Counted from the first letter of the stretch, positions 1 through 12,060 are shown. The stretch is 64,000 nt of DNA from Eulemur rufifrons (GCF_041146395.1 NC_090989.1:54648501-54712500), one strand, 5' to 3'. The notes: generated by a model not told the origin, from the letters alone. Program-made: numbers and translations.

Positions 1-670
1 CTCTTTTTCATTCAGTGAAGGAAAATGGAGAAATTCCTGTGGTCAGCAATCTGTCATGTTCTCAGCCAAAATACTTACTTTCCCAATCTAGGTTCAAATG
101 TTCTACGTCTGAGCATGGTGGGATTTGCTGGCTGTATCCTCACCCTCGATGCCAAATTCAGCAGCAAGGATTATTGTCTTGGTTTCTGAAGTGTAGTTCA
201 AACTCAGGTCTCCCTCTAAATCCTATATGGTTTTTCTTACCACATGCTCTGGACCCCTCACAATCTAGTGAATTTGAAAACAAAGCAATACAAAATGAAT
301 AATGGTATCTAAACAGCATTTCTAAAGTGCATTCCATGTAAAACAACTTCTTCACTCTTATAGATGCTATGGTTCAAAATGTTCTGCTTATTAAAGAAGC
401 GCAGGAAACATGGGATTAAACAAATGTGAAGAGATTTACTTGGGTAGGACTTCTTATACCTTCTGGTATGCTAATATTGCATATGAATTCTCCAAGAGGA
501 GAAAATAATGAATACTTCCTGAAATATTGTGACTAAATCTTTTTCTTTAAGCCAAACTTACCTAGTATTCCAAAGTATAATCTTTGGGACTCTCTAAAAT
601 GAGATTATTGTATAATTTTGAAATATATGAATAAATTACAGAATTTTTAAGGAACACATAATGTCTGTTA
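1..670. other. Unique sequence, no feature seen
   Basis: AT-rich, apparently single-copy sequence. The open frames at the left end are short, overlap on opposite strands and show no recognisable domain. No repeat family could be named. Confidence 0.5.
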
Positions 671-671
671 C

Positions 672-770
672 CTTGTTGCTCAAACTGTGATCTGGGGACT
701 ACAACTTAACAAGTCCCAAGGTGATTCCTATGTCTGCTAAGCTTGAGGCACTGTTTTATAACACCCAAGC
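672..770 (+). mobile_element. MER5A-like fragment (hAT-Charlie nonautonomous DNA transposon)
   Basis: The stretch has the MER5A layout: a start resembling 'CTCAAACTGTG', then 'TTAACAAG.CCCA.GGTGATTC', then an end resembling the GCTTGAGAACCACTG terminus. The middle of the element is shortened. It is an ancient mammalian repeat with no coding capacity. The family call rests on remembered consensus and should be confirmed with a repeat library. Confidence 0.55.
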
Positions 771-3700
771 TATTATTTGCCAGTAAGATTTTAATCTCTG
801 GGAAATTAAAATGTTTCCTTAGGGTAGATCAGCCATGTAAAACCCATCACTCTGGGGAAAGAGAGTGATATTTCTACCTTACCTCCTGTTCTCTTATCTT
901 CAGAAGAACTCCCAAGAAACACACACACACTCTCTCTCTCTCTCTCTCATTTGGGGCTAGAGGAAAGTGAAAAATTGATTCAATTTGGGATTTATTTATT
1001 TTGGAGATGAGAAGGGGAATAAAAGAAGCACAGTAGCATCAACAGAGGAATGAGTTAAGGGATAAATCCATCAAACAAGTCAGGTAATTTCTACAATGTG
1101 GCCTGGAAGATTGAGGCTATGTATTTTAGTAGACTACATAACCAATAATTATTTTTATTCTTTTTTAAAGTACAAGTGATGGTGGATGAATGTAATATTA
1201 ATAACTTTTTGATATCCAGCATTCTACAATAGTGGAAAGTTGGCCAATGACCAAAAAGACAAAATGATATCAGGAGGGCTGGCCCAAGTACAGGAATTCA
1301 GAAATCATCATTCATGCATTTTTTTGTTAATTTATGTATAAAGTATAGAACATCAATCAGTACAGTTTAACAGCTGCCCATATCAACACTGGGAGAATGG
1401 ACAGTTGGTCAGTCATCTTGTCCAATGTAGGACCAAACTTCCCTATATGTACTTTAAAATGATATCTAGTGGACTATATATAGATCTGTACTTACAACAT
1501 GCTTTGACTGCAAAATATATCCAAATGAATGAAATATTTTAATCAAATGGGTATAAAAGTTATCTTTTAAAACAGTTCTTTTAAAAAATGCAAAACAATT
1601 CTAGGTAGATATTTCCCAAGTTGGACAGTTTTGCAGTGCAATATTTTGTATGCCTTAATTTTCCTCTCTCTGCTGCGTTAACACTGTGCAAATGATTTAT
1701 GGTGACAAATGCTAAAATGTATAATTTCTGCATATGATATATATTTACTATTGGTATTAAAATAAAACTTAATAAAGAAGAGCAAGAACACCTTCAGTAA
1801 TATTTGTCTCACCCCAAAATCAAAGCTAAGACACTGCTAGACTGACTTTTTGAAATATCTTCAGTCATTTGATTGTGTAACTGAGCCCTTCTGCTAGGTA
1901 AGTCTTTTCCACAGATTGTAAATAACAGTTTTCAAATTATCATAGGGATCCAGAGGCTACACGGATTTCTGTTTCGCATGAGGTATAACCGGAGTTCTTT
2001 ACCAAGGGTGAGATACCTTTATCAGCCTCTCCTCACTACTCTGAGCACTAAATACTGTGAATCATCATATTTTGCTCTCCTCTGAACAGGGAACTGATAT
2101 TGTCACTCAACAGCCAGAGAAGCAAGAAAAAATGAAGAAGAATAACCTTCAAAGGAAGGGTCACACTTGTCATCTGATACTTTCTTTATCTGGAGGTTTG
2201 TCTTTAGAGAAGATAGTAAGTAATTTTATTTCTTACTGGTCGATTTTGAATGAGCCGTTGAATTCTTCTTTATCTAAGTGTATTTGTCAGAATTGACCCA
2301 GAGGGAGAGAAGGGGCTTTTGAAATGTGAAGTCTAAATTGTGTTGTTCCTAAGATGATGATTATGTATTTATGTATAAGTGCATGTGTTTGTGTTTAAGG
2401 GGAATGCTGGGTCAGCAACAAAGGGTGGAAATAAATATAATCTAATAGCAACTGAAAGAATACTTAATGTCACTTTTCTTATTATTCCTCACCCTCTTTA
2501 TTTCCCACAGGAAAAATGAAAATTATGGCATTCACACCAGCCTTGATGAGAACTAAGGTCAAGGCAAACATGTATTTTCTGAGAACTTTGAAATAAAATA
2601 CACAACTTAACAGCTTTCTCTTGAGACAAATTCCTTCTTGGAAGTTGAAAATCCAATCATTGATGCATTTTGACTTTTTAAAATTGTGGGCTAAGAAAAT
2701 CAAGGTTTTCTAGCAACCTTTTCAACCACGTTGGACTGCTTCCCAGTGCATCCCCCCTGTTGGAAGAGCAGGGGAGGCCAATTGTGCTTTACCTATGTGC
2801 TGTCCAGAGGCTGGAACACTCACTCTGACCTGGACAAGTTTATTCTTGCATTCACTGGAATGGCATTTTCTGGGTCGTCAAATGTGCCCCTTCAAATTTG
2901 CTGAAATGACAGCTCTTTGTTGGGGCTTCTCCAGTGCTACTTTGCTTCCCCAGCCACCTTGTTGGGAAACAGCTGGGAAATGTTGGCTTTATCCAAATGT
3001 GTCAATTGAATATTGAATCAGCAAGGTCTGTAAATGTTTATTATTGAATTCCAGCAGGTCTCACAGGAATTGATTTCGTATCCAGGGTACAGATAACTCA
3101 CCCTCTTTTCTTACAATGAGCAGATAGGATTTTCTGTCATAGCTGATAGGAACCAAGGCTACTGTACACACCAGATAAAATGCCCCATTATAAAGGTAGA
3201 ATATTTTTTCCCCTGAAGAAGTACCCTATATATTCTGGGATGCTGCGTCTTTCTCCTTCTCATGGTGCAGGAGAAAGTCCAGCAGAATTATAAAACACCT
3301 GCCTAGTAAAAATAATGTGCATTTCTGGTACATGATTGTTTTGACATTTTCTTTGCTTGCTTGCTTTGCTGTGAGAATATTGTCAATGTGGTGACACTTA
3401 ATTGCTCTTATCAAAACCATGAAAGGAGTCAGTAAAAAGTTATTTGACAAAACAAAATTATAGTAAATGTGCCTAAAATCAGGCACTTATTGTCTTCTTT
3501 GATAATTTTTTGCAGAAGCAAATATAGTTATTAAAAAGTCTCTTAAGAGAACCCAGTGCTTGCCATGTTCCTAAGGTAATTTTTCTATCAGTTGCTGCAA
3601 TTTCCACAAATAGTGGTGGAAAAAGTGGAGAAGATGAATCAATGGATAAAGATGCCCTCCCTCTCATAAGAGATGCTTCTATATGATCTCTTTCAAGAGT

Positions 3701-4430
3701 CACTAAAACAGAAGGCTACCATCTTGCTTTGCACAAAAGCAGATTTTTGTTTTTCATCTGTTTTATCAGAGAAGCAGAGGACTTTGTGAGTGACTTTCAG
3801 TATGTGTTTTGATGAATGATAAAATCTCTTCTCTCTCTTTCTCTGTCTTAGTGGCAAACATCTTGACACCATTCTGCAAATTACGGAAAATGAGCAGAAA
3901 GGAAAAAAGAGACACTGTGTGACACTATCAAAACTCCCTGGGCATTTCAAAATGTTAGCTGTGCATGAAGGAGTGTGTGTTTATCTAATTTCACACTTGG
4001 ATAGTGAATCATTAATCCTGAATGAAAATGGATATTTTGCTTCTCAGGACTCCCCCTCACTTTCAAAGTAGCCAATCAGACAGCTTAATTTTTCATCACA
4101 TAAACAAAGAAAGAATATTTGGAAATTATTTCTTGTACATCTCATTTATTCAGAAGCACTCTAATTAGGCCAGATGAAATGTGAATCTATTTACCTATCT
4201 GCCTAATAGAACTATTTTTCATTCCCCTGTTTGACCTTGCTTCTACTGATTTTTATTCTCTACCACATTTGTTGTTATTTTTTCTTGTAGAATTTTTAGA
4301 AATTCTAACGTTTCAAGAAAACATTACATTTTTTTCAGTTTTTTAGTTTTTTTAGTATTTTAAGTATCAAAGTAAGCAAGGGTGGCCTTGTTTTCCTTAC
4401 ATTGTGAGAACATGCACAACCAGATGATGG
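771..4430. other. Mostly unique sequence
   Basis: No repeat family or gene could be recognised in most of this stretch. It holds a compound microsatellite at 919-948 and an open segment with good splice-site matches at 2090-2215 (see findings). Several AT-rich tracts are present. The 60-85 codon open frames overlap on both strands with no domain similarity. Confidence 0.45.
919..948. repeat. Compound (AC)n(TC)n microsatellite
   Basis: Six AC units run directly into nine TC units without interruption. Such compound dinucleotide tracts are length-polymorphic in mammals. No coding context. Confidence 0.9.
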
Positions 4431-4439
4431 CACAGTGTA

Positions 4440-4620
4440 TGCTCATAGCTACCCTTTTGTGAGTGCTTATTTTGTTTCTTACATTATTACATTTAGCCTT
4501 ATGACAAATTCTTGAATAATATAATTACTATTTTTCAAATGTTTAAAATTATGCTTGCATAACTTGCCCAAGATCAAAGAACTATTAATATTCTCCAAAT
4601 CAGGACTTGTTGATTTCTAT
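4440..4620 (+). mobile_element. MIR SINE fragment
   Basis: The order of signals matches the MIR body: 'GAGTGCTTATT' near the start, 'ACATTTAGCCTTATGACAA' in the middle, and 'CTTGCCCAAGATCAAAG' near the 3' end. It is heavily diverged, as expected of an ancient mammalian tRNA-derived SINE. Confidence 0.6.
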
Positions 4621-4829
4621 TCTTTTCTGGCTATCTACATTCTAAATCTTGACTTCATCCCTAATCTTGCTCACATGTTAATCCTTTTCTGTTTGTTTGT
4701 TGTTTTTTTCTATTGCTTGCTTTAGATTTCCAATACCCCTTCGTAATTCTTAATCTTAAAGTCCAGTGGTTCTGGATAATTTCAGTAGTCTCCTAATGGC
4801 TTTCTTTATTTCTTGTCCCTCTCAATTAT

Positions 4830-5440
4830 ATTAAATCCTGCACATTGTCACTAAATCAATTTTTCCAAAATACTTCTTTAGGCATATTACTCTTACAAAT
4901 CTTTTAGTGGCTTCTCATTGTCTAGCAATGAAAGGCCTGGCATCTACTATCCTCTGTCCTCTGTCTGTCTAAGCTCTTCCCTAATGCTCATATATAACAT
5001 CCCCATGTTTCAGTCCAATGGGATCCTTCTTATGCCTGGCCTTTTTCTCACATCCTCCACCCACCTCCCACCCTGCTGCCTTTTGCCTTCCACTCTGTCA
5101 TAGTTAGACTTTCCCTTCCTTGTTACTTTTTTCCACCTCCCCTATTTTAAAATGTTTTTCAACCCTAAGACATGCAAGAAGGATATTCTCATTCATGTTT
5201 TTACTGTTCACTTCTTTTGGAACTCATCTCTCCCCTCAAACAGCTATAGAATTTTACTTTGTGATACCACTCATGTGGCCTAAGTCTGCCCTTTCTTCTT
5301 TGTATCCTTTGTACTACTATACTTGTTACTATTATACTTCTGAGCCTTCTTCTATCATATATTAAAGTCTTTGAAATCAGAGATTTAAACTTATATCTTG
5401 AACATAGAAGTGTTCAATTAATCTTTGCTTAACATTAGAA
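4830..5440 (+). mobile_element. L2 LINE 3' fragment
   Basis: It follows the L2 3' region: 'CTTTTAGTGGCTTCTCATTG' then 'AAAGGCCTGGCATCTAC', a CT-rich body, and a terminal segment ending in 'GAAGTGTTCAATTAATC', which resembles the usual 'GTGCTCAATAAAT' end. Two spurious open frames (61 and 81 codons) lie within it. Old, without coding function. Confidence 0.6.
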
Positions 5441-6290
5441 TAAAGGCTGGTAAAAGGTTTCAGGAAGTGAGTACAGAATCCCTGATCCATTCTTTTAAAC
5501 TGACCAGCTGTCTACACTCACTTTCTAAAATAATACCTGCTATGTGTTTTAAAAAGGAAAAGAATCTGTCACCCTTTGCAATGGAGATTCAAGACTACAT
5601 TGGCAGTCAAATTCACTTATTGTGATCTGTATTTGACTTCTATTTGCTGAAACCTGTTGCCCCCCTCCTTGCAAACAATATTTTTCTTACTTTGAATTCT
5701 AGACTCTTTATAATCACTTATTAGAAATGAGAGAAACCTCACATGCTAAACCCTCATGTCTGAAATAAACACATCTAGATCAAATGCTCTGTCACTTGAA
5801 ATGCTGAGAAAGCCTTTGGGCATCTTGGAACTTTCAGAGTCAGGCAGTTACAAGGAGCACCTCACTTGCTGAGGGCAGTGGCACTGCTCTGCTGCACACA
5901 CACATGCAGCTGCAGTGGTGACATGCTTAGGCTGAGGTCCCAGATAGTCAACCTTTTAAGCTTTCATGAAAAATGAATTCAAAGGTCACCTTCGCATATG
6001 TATGGTTAAAAGAATTTCCACCCCCATCACCATCATAAGCCTTAGTTGATAAATTTATTAGATATCACCTCAGATGACAAAATGAAGCCAGAGCTCTTTC
6101 ACCTTCAGCACCCAAGTGACCTGCTTTCAAATACAATTCCTTGCTGACAACTAATGCAAAATAGCTTTTGTCTATTAAGAGGAAAAAGGAAAAATCTCTC
6201 CTGGGCTTAACAATGGATGGATGCCTAAATACATTTTTATACTATTTGAGAGAAATCTGCTAAGTCATTCCTATAAGCTTTTATTCCAAT
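5441..6290. other. Unique sequence
   Basis: No recognisable repeat or gene. A 66-codon open frame at 5425-5625 has no domain similarity that I can see and is compatible with chance. Confidence 0.45.
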
Positions 6291-6294
6291 AACC

Positions 6295-6620
6295 TAACAT
6301 AAGTGATACACTGTGCTAGGTTCTAAGGACATAAACATAAATGTGAACCAGTTCCCTGGCACTAAGGAATTCAGTGTACAATTCAGAAAATAATGGCTTC
6401 AACATTGAGTTCTATGAGAACATTTTTTAAATGGTATGATATAATAGATAGTAGCTGAAATGGGTTAAATTAGACAACAGGAGCGAGGAAGGTTCTCAGG
6501 ATGGTGACATTTAAGTCAAAACCTAGGTTTTGAGAAGCAGCCCTATGCAGATCTGGTTAAGAATCTTCTTGCAGAGAGAACTGTAAGTACAAAGGCTTTT
6601 GGTCAGAAAGCGGGTTTAGT
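6295..6620 (-). mobile_element. L2-like LINE fragment, reverse orientation
   Basis: The phrase 'CACTGTGCTAGGTTCTAAGGACATAAACATAAATG' broken over 6310-6345, followed by 'AGTTCCCTGGCACTAAGGA', matches the reverse complement of the L2 3' region (size, order and wording). Highly diverged. Confidence 0.5.
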
Positions 6621-7580
6621 TACCTGAAGGACAGAAAGATAGGCCATGGAACTTAACAATTGTGAGGGCATTGCACAAAATGGAAAGTGGCAGGAGATAA
6701 ATTCTGAGAGGTAAGCAGGGGCATGTTTGTTGACTATGCCAACATTGCTGCTGCCAAGATATGTGTGCCTGACAGATATGAGCTATTCCATGCACTGTGA
6801 AGTCCTGGTTATTAACTCTGGGAACACCAAATGTGAAGTTGAGAAAGAACAGGACATTAGAGAAGAATCATAAGAACTGGCAATGGCTGTGGAGTTGCAT
6901 AGAACCTCCAGAAAAGGGGCACAAACTCACTTAAGGGAGGACAGTGATGAACGACTCAAAAGCATGTAGCAGTTGCCACAAGGATATGATTGGGCCAGAG
7001 GACTGGCTCCATGGGAATAACACCTGTGTATTTATTTATAAGAAATGTTTGCTTTAATGCTCTGTTCTCATCATTTTAAAGTTGTGAATAATTTTTGATC
7101 AACGAGCCCCATGTTTCCACTTTATGCCGAGTTCCACAAATTATGTTGCCTGTCCCGCTAGGCAGAGCAAAGTGATCCAAGAGAAATGTGATAAAGATGC
7201 ATTCACATATGGTTGAGTTTCCAAAAATCATAGGTACCATATACAAAGAAGGAAAAGATAGACTACTCAAAAACTGGTTCTGGAAAGTTAGTTATCCAAA
7301 TTGGAATAAGCAACCAAATTTCAATTTCACATCATACACCAAAATTCTGTCTAGATGGAGTAAAATCCTAGTGTAAAAGCAAAGCTTTAACATGTTAAGA
7401 AAATATAAGTGAGTGTTTTTAAGACCTCTGGCTAAGTTTGGATTTATGTATTAAAAATGAAACAAATATTAATAAAAATTTTTCAAATTTAGCAGCATGG
7501 AAATTAAAAATATTTCTTAAAAGCTACATTAAAGTGAATTGAAAAGCTACTGACCATGAGTCTTTTGAATATATGACAAA
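6621..7580. other. Unique sequence
   Basis: No repeat family or gene recognised. Two short opposite-strand frames overlap near 7076-7376, which argues that they are chance. Confidence 0.4.
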
Positions 7581-7584
7581 AAAA

Positions 7585-7790
7585 CAGTAGTATTCAGAAT
7601 ATATACAGCTTTCCTTCAAATAAACAATTCAACAAGCAAAAGGCTAAAGAGTATAAGTGCCCATTCATAGGATAGGGAACAAAAACGGTCAGTAACTTTA
7701 AGAAAAGATGCTCAACCTCATTAGTAATAAGGTACCAATATAGATAAGTAAATCACAAAACTTGTATTTACATTCAAAATTAAATTTATA
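7585..7790 (+). mobile_element. Degenerate L1/HAL1-like fragment
   Basis: The segment contains wording typical of the 3' part of ORF2 in old LINE-1 or HAL1 elements, such as 'AAAAGATGCTCAACCTCATTAG' (spread over 7704-7725) followed by an AT-rich tail. It has no open frame left. The boundaries are approximate. Confidence 0.5.
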
Positions 7791-7846
7791 AAACAATACT
7801 ATAATATAGTATTATGATACTTATAAAGCTTTAAAATTATAACATT

Positions 7847-7859
7847 AAAATTGTATTAC
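7847..7859. repeat. Left target-site duplication of Alu-1
   Basis: The 13-bp string AAAATTGTATTAC occurs here and again at 8203-8215, exactly flanking Alu-1. It is the target-site duplication of L1-machinery insertion. Confidence 0.9.
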
Positions 7860-8177
7860 AGGCCGGGCGCGGTGGCTCACGCCTGTAATCCTAGCACTCT
7901 GGGAGGCCGAGGCGGGTGGATTGCTCAAGGTCAGGAGTTCGAGACCAGCCTGAGCGAGACCCCGTCTCTACTAAAAATAGAAAGACATTATATGGACAAC
8001 TAAAAATCTATATAGAAAAAATTAGCCGGGCATAGTGGTGCATGCCTGTAGTCCCAGCTACTAGGGAGGCTGAGGCAGTAGGATCGCTTAAGCCAAGGAG
8101 TCTGAGGTTGCTGTGAGCTAAGCTGACGCCACGGCACTCACTCTAGCCTGGGCAACAAAGTGAGACTCTGTCTCAAC

Positions 8178-8202
<25 letters not shown>
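7860..8202 (+). mobile_element. Alu-1, lemur-type dimeric Alu SINE
   Basis: This is a full-length dimeric Alu starting 'GGCCGGGCGCGGTGG' and ending in a long poly(A). The pol III A box region (GGCTCACGCC) and B box (GTTCGAGACC) are present in the left arm. The linker and right arm carry the variant 'TATATAGAAAAAATTAGCC' and 'GACGCCACGGCACTCACTC', which I associate with strepsirrhine Alus and not with human subfamilies. Perfect 13-bp duplications and the near-consensus sequence point to a fairly recent insertion. It lies only about 150 bp from Alu-2 in the same orientation, so unequal recombination between them is possible. Confidence 0.95.
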
Positions 8203-8209
<7 letters not shown>

Positions 8210-8215
8210 TATTAC
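8203..8215. repeat. Right target-site duplication of Alu-1
   Basis: Second copy of AAAATTGTATTAC, directly after the poly(A) tail of Alu-1. Confidence 0.9.
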
Positions 8216-8335
8216 CATGTATCACTTAAATATACAAATATGTGATAAATATAAAATATGCCTGTGATATCCTCCTCAAATCCATTTTTAGTCATTAAAC
8301 AAACCTTTCAAGCACTAACAATGTGAAGGGCATTG

Positions 8336-8349
8336 AGATTCTTCAGGGC
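8336..8349. repeat. Left target-site duplication of Alu-2
   Basis: AGATTCTTCAGGGC, repeated exactly at 8689-8702 around Alu-2. Confidence 0.9.
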
Positions 8350-8688
8350 GGCCAGGCGCGGTGGTTCACGCCTGTAATCCTAGCACTCTGGGAGGCCGAG
8401 GCGGGTGGATCGCTCAAGGTCAGGATTCGAGACCAGCCTGAGCAAGAGCGAGACCCCGTCTCTACTAAAAATAGAAAGAAATTATCTGGCCAACTAAAAT
8501 ATATATAGAAAAAATTAGCCGGGCATGGTGGCGCATGCCTGTAGTCCCAGCTACTCAAGAGGCTAAGGGAGTAGGATTGCTTGAGCCCAGGAGTTTGAGG
8601 TTACTGTGAGCTAGGCTGACGCCACGGCACTCACTCTAGCCCGGGCAACAAAGCGAGACTCTGTCTCAATTTAAAAAAAAAAAAAAAA
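8350..8688 (+). mobile_element. Alu-2, lemur-type dimeric Alu SINE
   Basis: Full-length dimeric Alu with the same linker (AAATTATCTGGCCAACTAAA) and right-arm variant as Alu-1. The A box and B box (ATTCGAGACC after one base loss) are still readable. The left arm also keeps the 'GAGCAAGAGCGAGACC' phrase that is shortened in Alu-1. It ends in a 17-A tail preceded by an ATTT interruption. Open frames on both strands inside it are shadows of Alu sequence and not genes. Confidence 0.95.
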
Positions 8689-8702
8689 AGATTCTTCAGG
8701 GC
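8689..8702. repeat. Right target-site duplication of Alu-2
   Basis: Second copy of AGATTCTTCAGGGC directly after the poly(A) tail. Confidence 0.9.
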
Positions 8703-9020
8703 ATACACTGATGAAAACACTCACATCCTGCCCTGAAGGCACATATGATCTTGTAGGAGAAATAGAGCATGCACACAAATCATTAAAGCACACCTAAGAC
8801 GGTGAAAAAGTCTGGAGATATATAGATAAAATGTTGCATGATCCACAACTGAGTATTCTAAGTCCTGTCTTCAAAAATTCATTTTTACTAAAACTTGGAA
8901 AAAGATCTGATTCTACAATTAGTGCGAATGTATCAATACAATCAACATTCAGACAGTGTGCGTTTGGTGACAGAAGACTTTGAGAGAAGTAGAGGAAAGG
9001 TGCAAGGTGGACTGGGAAGG
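8703..9020 (-). mobile_element. Probable L2-like fragment, reverse orientation
   Basis: The segment 'CATCCTGCCCTGAAGGCAC' followed by 'GATCTTGTAGGAGAAATAGA' resembles the reverse complement of the L2 3' region (usual wording: TCCCTGCCCTCAAGGAGCT..). Strongly diverged; boundaries are approximate. Confidence 0.45.
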
Positions 9021-9119
9021 AACAAGCTTTGGTTAACTGTTTGCAATGCCACAGGCTTTAATTACATCATTTATGAAAATAGTCAATATTATGATATATT
9101 AATATATCCATAATATATT

Positions 9120-9310
9120 AATATAATTTTGACAATAATTATAATATTTACAACATTTCTATAAAGTGAATATTATTTTATTCAATTTCCTGAGAGAGAA
9201 ATGAAATCTCATTATAGATAAATTACCCAAGGTCATGGACTTAGCGAGTAGCGGATCTAAGATCCAAATCCCACGAACAGCTGACTTTAAGGTCTATGAC
9301 CATTCTTGTG
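9120..9310 (+). mobile_element. MIR SINE fragment
   Basis: 'AAATTACCCAAGGTCATGGA' followed by 'TAGCGAGTAGCGGATCTAAG' and 'CAAATCCCACGAACAGCTGA' is the typical 3' half of MIR (conserved 'CTTGCCCAAGGTCACACAGC..' core). Diverged and non-coding. Confidence 0.65.
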
Positions 9311-9394
9311 GTAACTGTCCTTTAAGGAATTGTATTATTTCTCATTTGGACATTTTAAGGTATATTTTAAAAAATAAACTCTTTCAAGTAACTT

Positions 9395-9860
9395 CTGTAA
9401 GTGATTCATAAGACAATGAAATAAGCCAGACACACAAAGACAAACACTGTGAAATATGATTTCACCTATTTGCGGAATTTAAGTTGAGCTCATAGAAGCA
9501 GAATAGAATGGTGGTTGCCAAGTGCTGGAGTTTGGAGAAATGGGGAGATGTTAGTCAAAGCACATGAATTTTCAATTATAAGATGAATAAGTTCTGGAGA
9601 TCTAATGTATAGTATGGTGACTACAGTTAATAATATTGCATTGTTCACTTGAGATTTGATAAGAGAGATTTTTAAGTGTCCTCACCATACCCACACACGC
9701 AGACACACACAAACACACAAATGGTAACAATGGGTAGTGACGGATGTGTGAATTTGACTTTGACAATCAGTATACAATGTAGACAAATATCTCATCATCA
9801 CCTTGTATACCTTAAATATATACAATTTTTATTTTTCAATTACATATTTTAAAATTTAAA
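9395..9860 (+). mobile_element. L1M 3' end
   Basis: This is the 3' end of an old LINE-1. 'GAAATAAGCCAGACACACAA' is the final part of ORF2; 'GGTGGTTGCCAAGTGCTGG', 'ACTACAGTTAATAATATTGC' and 'TTGTATACCTTAAATATATA' are L1M 3' UTR wording. There is no open frame left. A CA-rich stretch at about 9688-9720 sits inside it. Confidence 0.8.
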
Positions 9861-10200
9861 AACTTTTAAAGTAAATAGAAATAAAAATTAACTATTTTAA
9901 GTAGCTTCATCAGTGATTCTCAATGCATAATTTCCAGATGTTTAGTGTCTCAAGTGAAGCTTTCATGTATATCCTTCAGGTTGAATCCTATATATCACAC
10001 TTATCAGAAGATAATATTTACAATATGTAACACATAATATTTAGTAACTAGCATCCACACTGATGGGGAATTACTGTACCATGGAAAACAATGCTTGTTT
10101 ACCCTCCGTTTTTCTTCAATAATTTCATGCTCTTTGAGTTTTTTGTTGTCATTTGGAAAAATAGAAAAAATACTTAGAAGATTTTATGTCATTTGTTATG
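9861..10200. other. Unique AT-rich sequence
   Basis: No recognisable feature. Confidence 0.4.
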
Positions 10201-10560
10201 TATGTATTTGTTTAGCAAATATTTAGTGAATCTAACCTATGTGCTAGATCCAATTCCAGGTGCTGTGATTACAGCAATGAGCTAATAGAGTCTAGGTTTC
10301 ACAGGGCTTTCACTCCAGTGGGAAAGACAGTGGGAAAAAATATAAAAATCCTGGTAGAGATGCTTGCTATGAAGAAAACAAGCAAATAAGAGGATAGCCA
10401 GGGACTGAGAGAGGAGACCATGTTAAGGAAAGGGCAGAGATCTGATCATGAGGAAAGTAAATTTGCAGGTCCAGATGATACGACTAATTGAAAGACATTT
10501 CTCTGTGACTTGGCATTTCTGTGAGCAGCCAAGCTGCTTACTTTGCTCCATTCTTACCCA
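10200..10560 (-). mobile_element. L2-like fragment, reverse orientation
   Basis: Starts with 'TTTAGCAAATATTTAGTGAATC', near the reverse complement of the L2 3' terminus (ATTCAACAAATATTTATTGAG). It continues with 'CCAATTCCAGGTGCTGTGA' and a 'CACTCCAGTGGGAAAGACAG' segment in the expected order. Ancient. Confidence 0.6.
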
Positions 10561-10959
10561 GGTTAATTAGTTGGGAGAGATTCTTGACAGAAATGCGGCT
10601 TTGAATGTTTGCATTCATTTATTACTCTTATTTTCAAGAGGAAAATGAGATTACACTCCGTAGCTGAAGGGTTGAATAAAGCAAGTTTTTATCTTTTGCA
10701 GAGGGGTAGTTTTATCTTGCTGTAGGTTCAATAGAGATTTGGACAGCATTTTCATGGATAATACAGAATGCAGGTTTAGATCTGCCCTTAGAAACCTGAT
10801 TTCTCAGCTGGAAAATCTCAGTCCCCTTTTCTCTGAGACACAATGTATTATTTCATGAAGGTCAATGTAATTCTGATCTACGTCCTGGAGAAAATTCTTG
10901 ACATCAGCTTGAAGATGTTCTTATAAGAGACTCACTATAGAAACATTCATTTCTTTTCA

Positions 10960-11025
10960 ATGTGTTTAATTCCCTGCTCTGACACTGGCTAGTTAAGTGA
11001 CCTTGGGCAAATTGCTTTCTCTCAC
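10960..11025 (+). mobile_element. MIR core fragment
   Basis: 'TAGTTAAGTGACCTTGGGCAA' followed by 'TTGCTTTCTCTC' is the diagnostic core of MIR ('GTGTGACCTTGGGCAAGTCACTTAACCTCTC'). Only the central part can be recognised. Confidence 0.7.
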
Positions 11026-11990
11026 AAAACTTCTGATTCTCCCTGACAAATTCCCTTTTTTCATCACTCAAACAGGTCTGGAAATCTCATCTCCCACAGA
11101 AAGCAATTCCAATAAATTAGAGAAGAAATGATTAATTCCAATATGCTACTTCCATCGTACTTTTCTTCTATTCCTACATATCTACTAAATGCCCTTATCC
11201 CCACAGTTTACAGCTAACAAAAAGATACTCTGTTTTAATCTCATTGTTTATTTAAACTATTTGTTTATGTTGTCATCCCATGTGCATAGAGAGAGAAAAA
11301 CTAATATCTTTTCCTTGGTCATTGCAAGGTTCATGCTGACACCCTTAAACCAAGGACAGATCAACAAGGGAGAAGCATAACAAATTTACTTAAACAGAAT
11401 TTTACATGACATGGGACACTTCAGAAATGAAAACCCAAGGACCCAGGGAAAGCTGCCTCTTTCTATGGATAGTCTTGCAGAAATGTGATTGGAGGAAAAA
11501 AAGGATATGTATGATCCAATGGTAATAAACTGGGTGCGAGCCAGCAAGGCCTCTTTGTACAGATTCTTCTTGATATGTAGGTATAAGGCAGCAGCACTCT
11601 GGAATCAGGGTCTTATAACTTACTTTCAGAGGAGATAGGTAAGATAATTTTTTTATGACTATGCCTCAGGAAAGAAAGGCAGGAGAAGGTCAGAGAGTAA
11701 CCTCCAAAGTACCATATTTGGACGTGGCATGTTCTGAGCTATGACAGTACTTAACTATGTGTTAGATTATATTCAAAAGTGATTGAGTTATATTTGCATG
11801 TTTCAACCTCACTGAAGACTGCTTTTACACTGTACCCTCTAATTCTGTTCAACATAAAGGAGTATTTGTTCAAGGGTACAATTTCTTCCAGACCTATTTG
11901 AAGTATCGGATGGCACCCTGGGTGCCAGAGATGTGGCCTGACATAGAGATTTCTCTGAATGTGGAGGCTCAATGTGGCTTTTATATCTGC
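11026..11990. other. Unique sequence
   Basis: No gene or repeat family recognised. The two overlapping reverse-strand frames near 11751-12036 show no domain. Confidence 0.4.
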
Positions 11991-11994
11991 TTTC

Positions 11995-12060
11995 CTGGGT
12001 CTTAACATCAGTGTCTAGCACTTTGTAAATGCTCACTATTTGTTGATAGAATGACTGGTA
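11995..12060 (+). mobile_element. Possible L2/MIR 3' terminus
   Basis: 'TGTCTAGCACTTTGTAAATGCTCACTATTTGTTGA' (read across 12010-12046) resembles the common L2/MIR-type 3' end ending in 'GTGCTCAATAAATATTTGTTGA'. Too short for a firm family. Confidence 0.45.
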
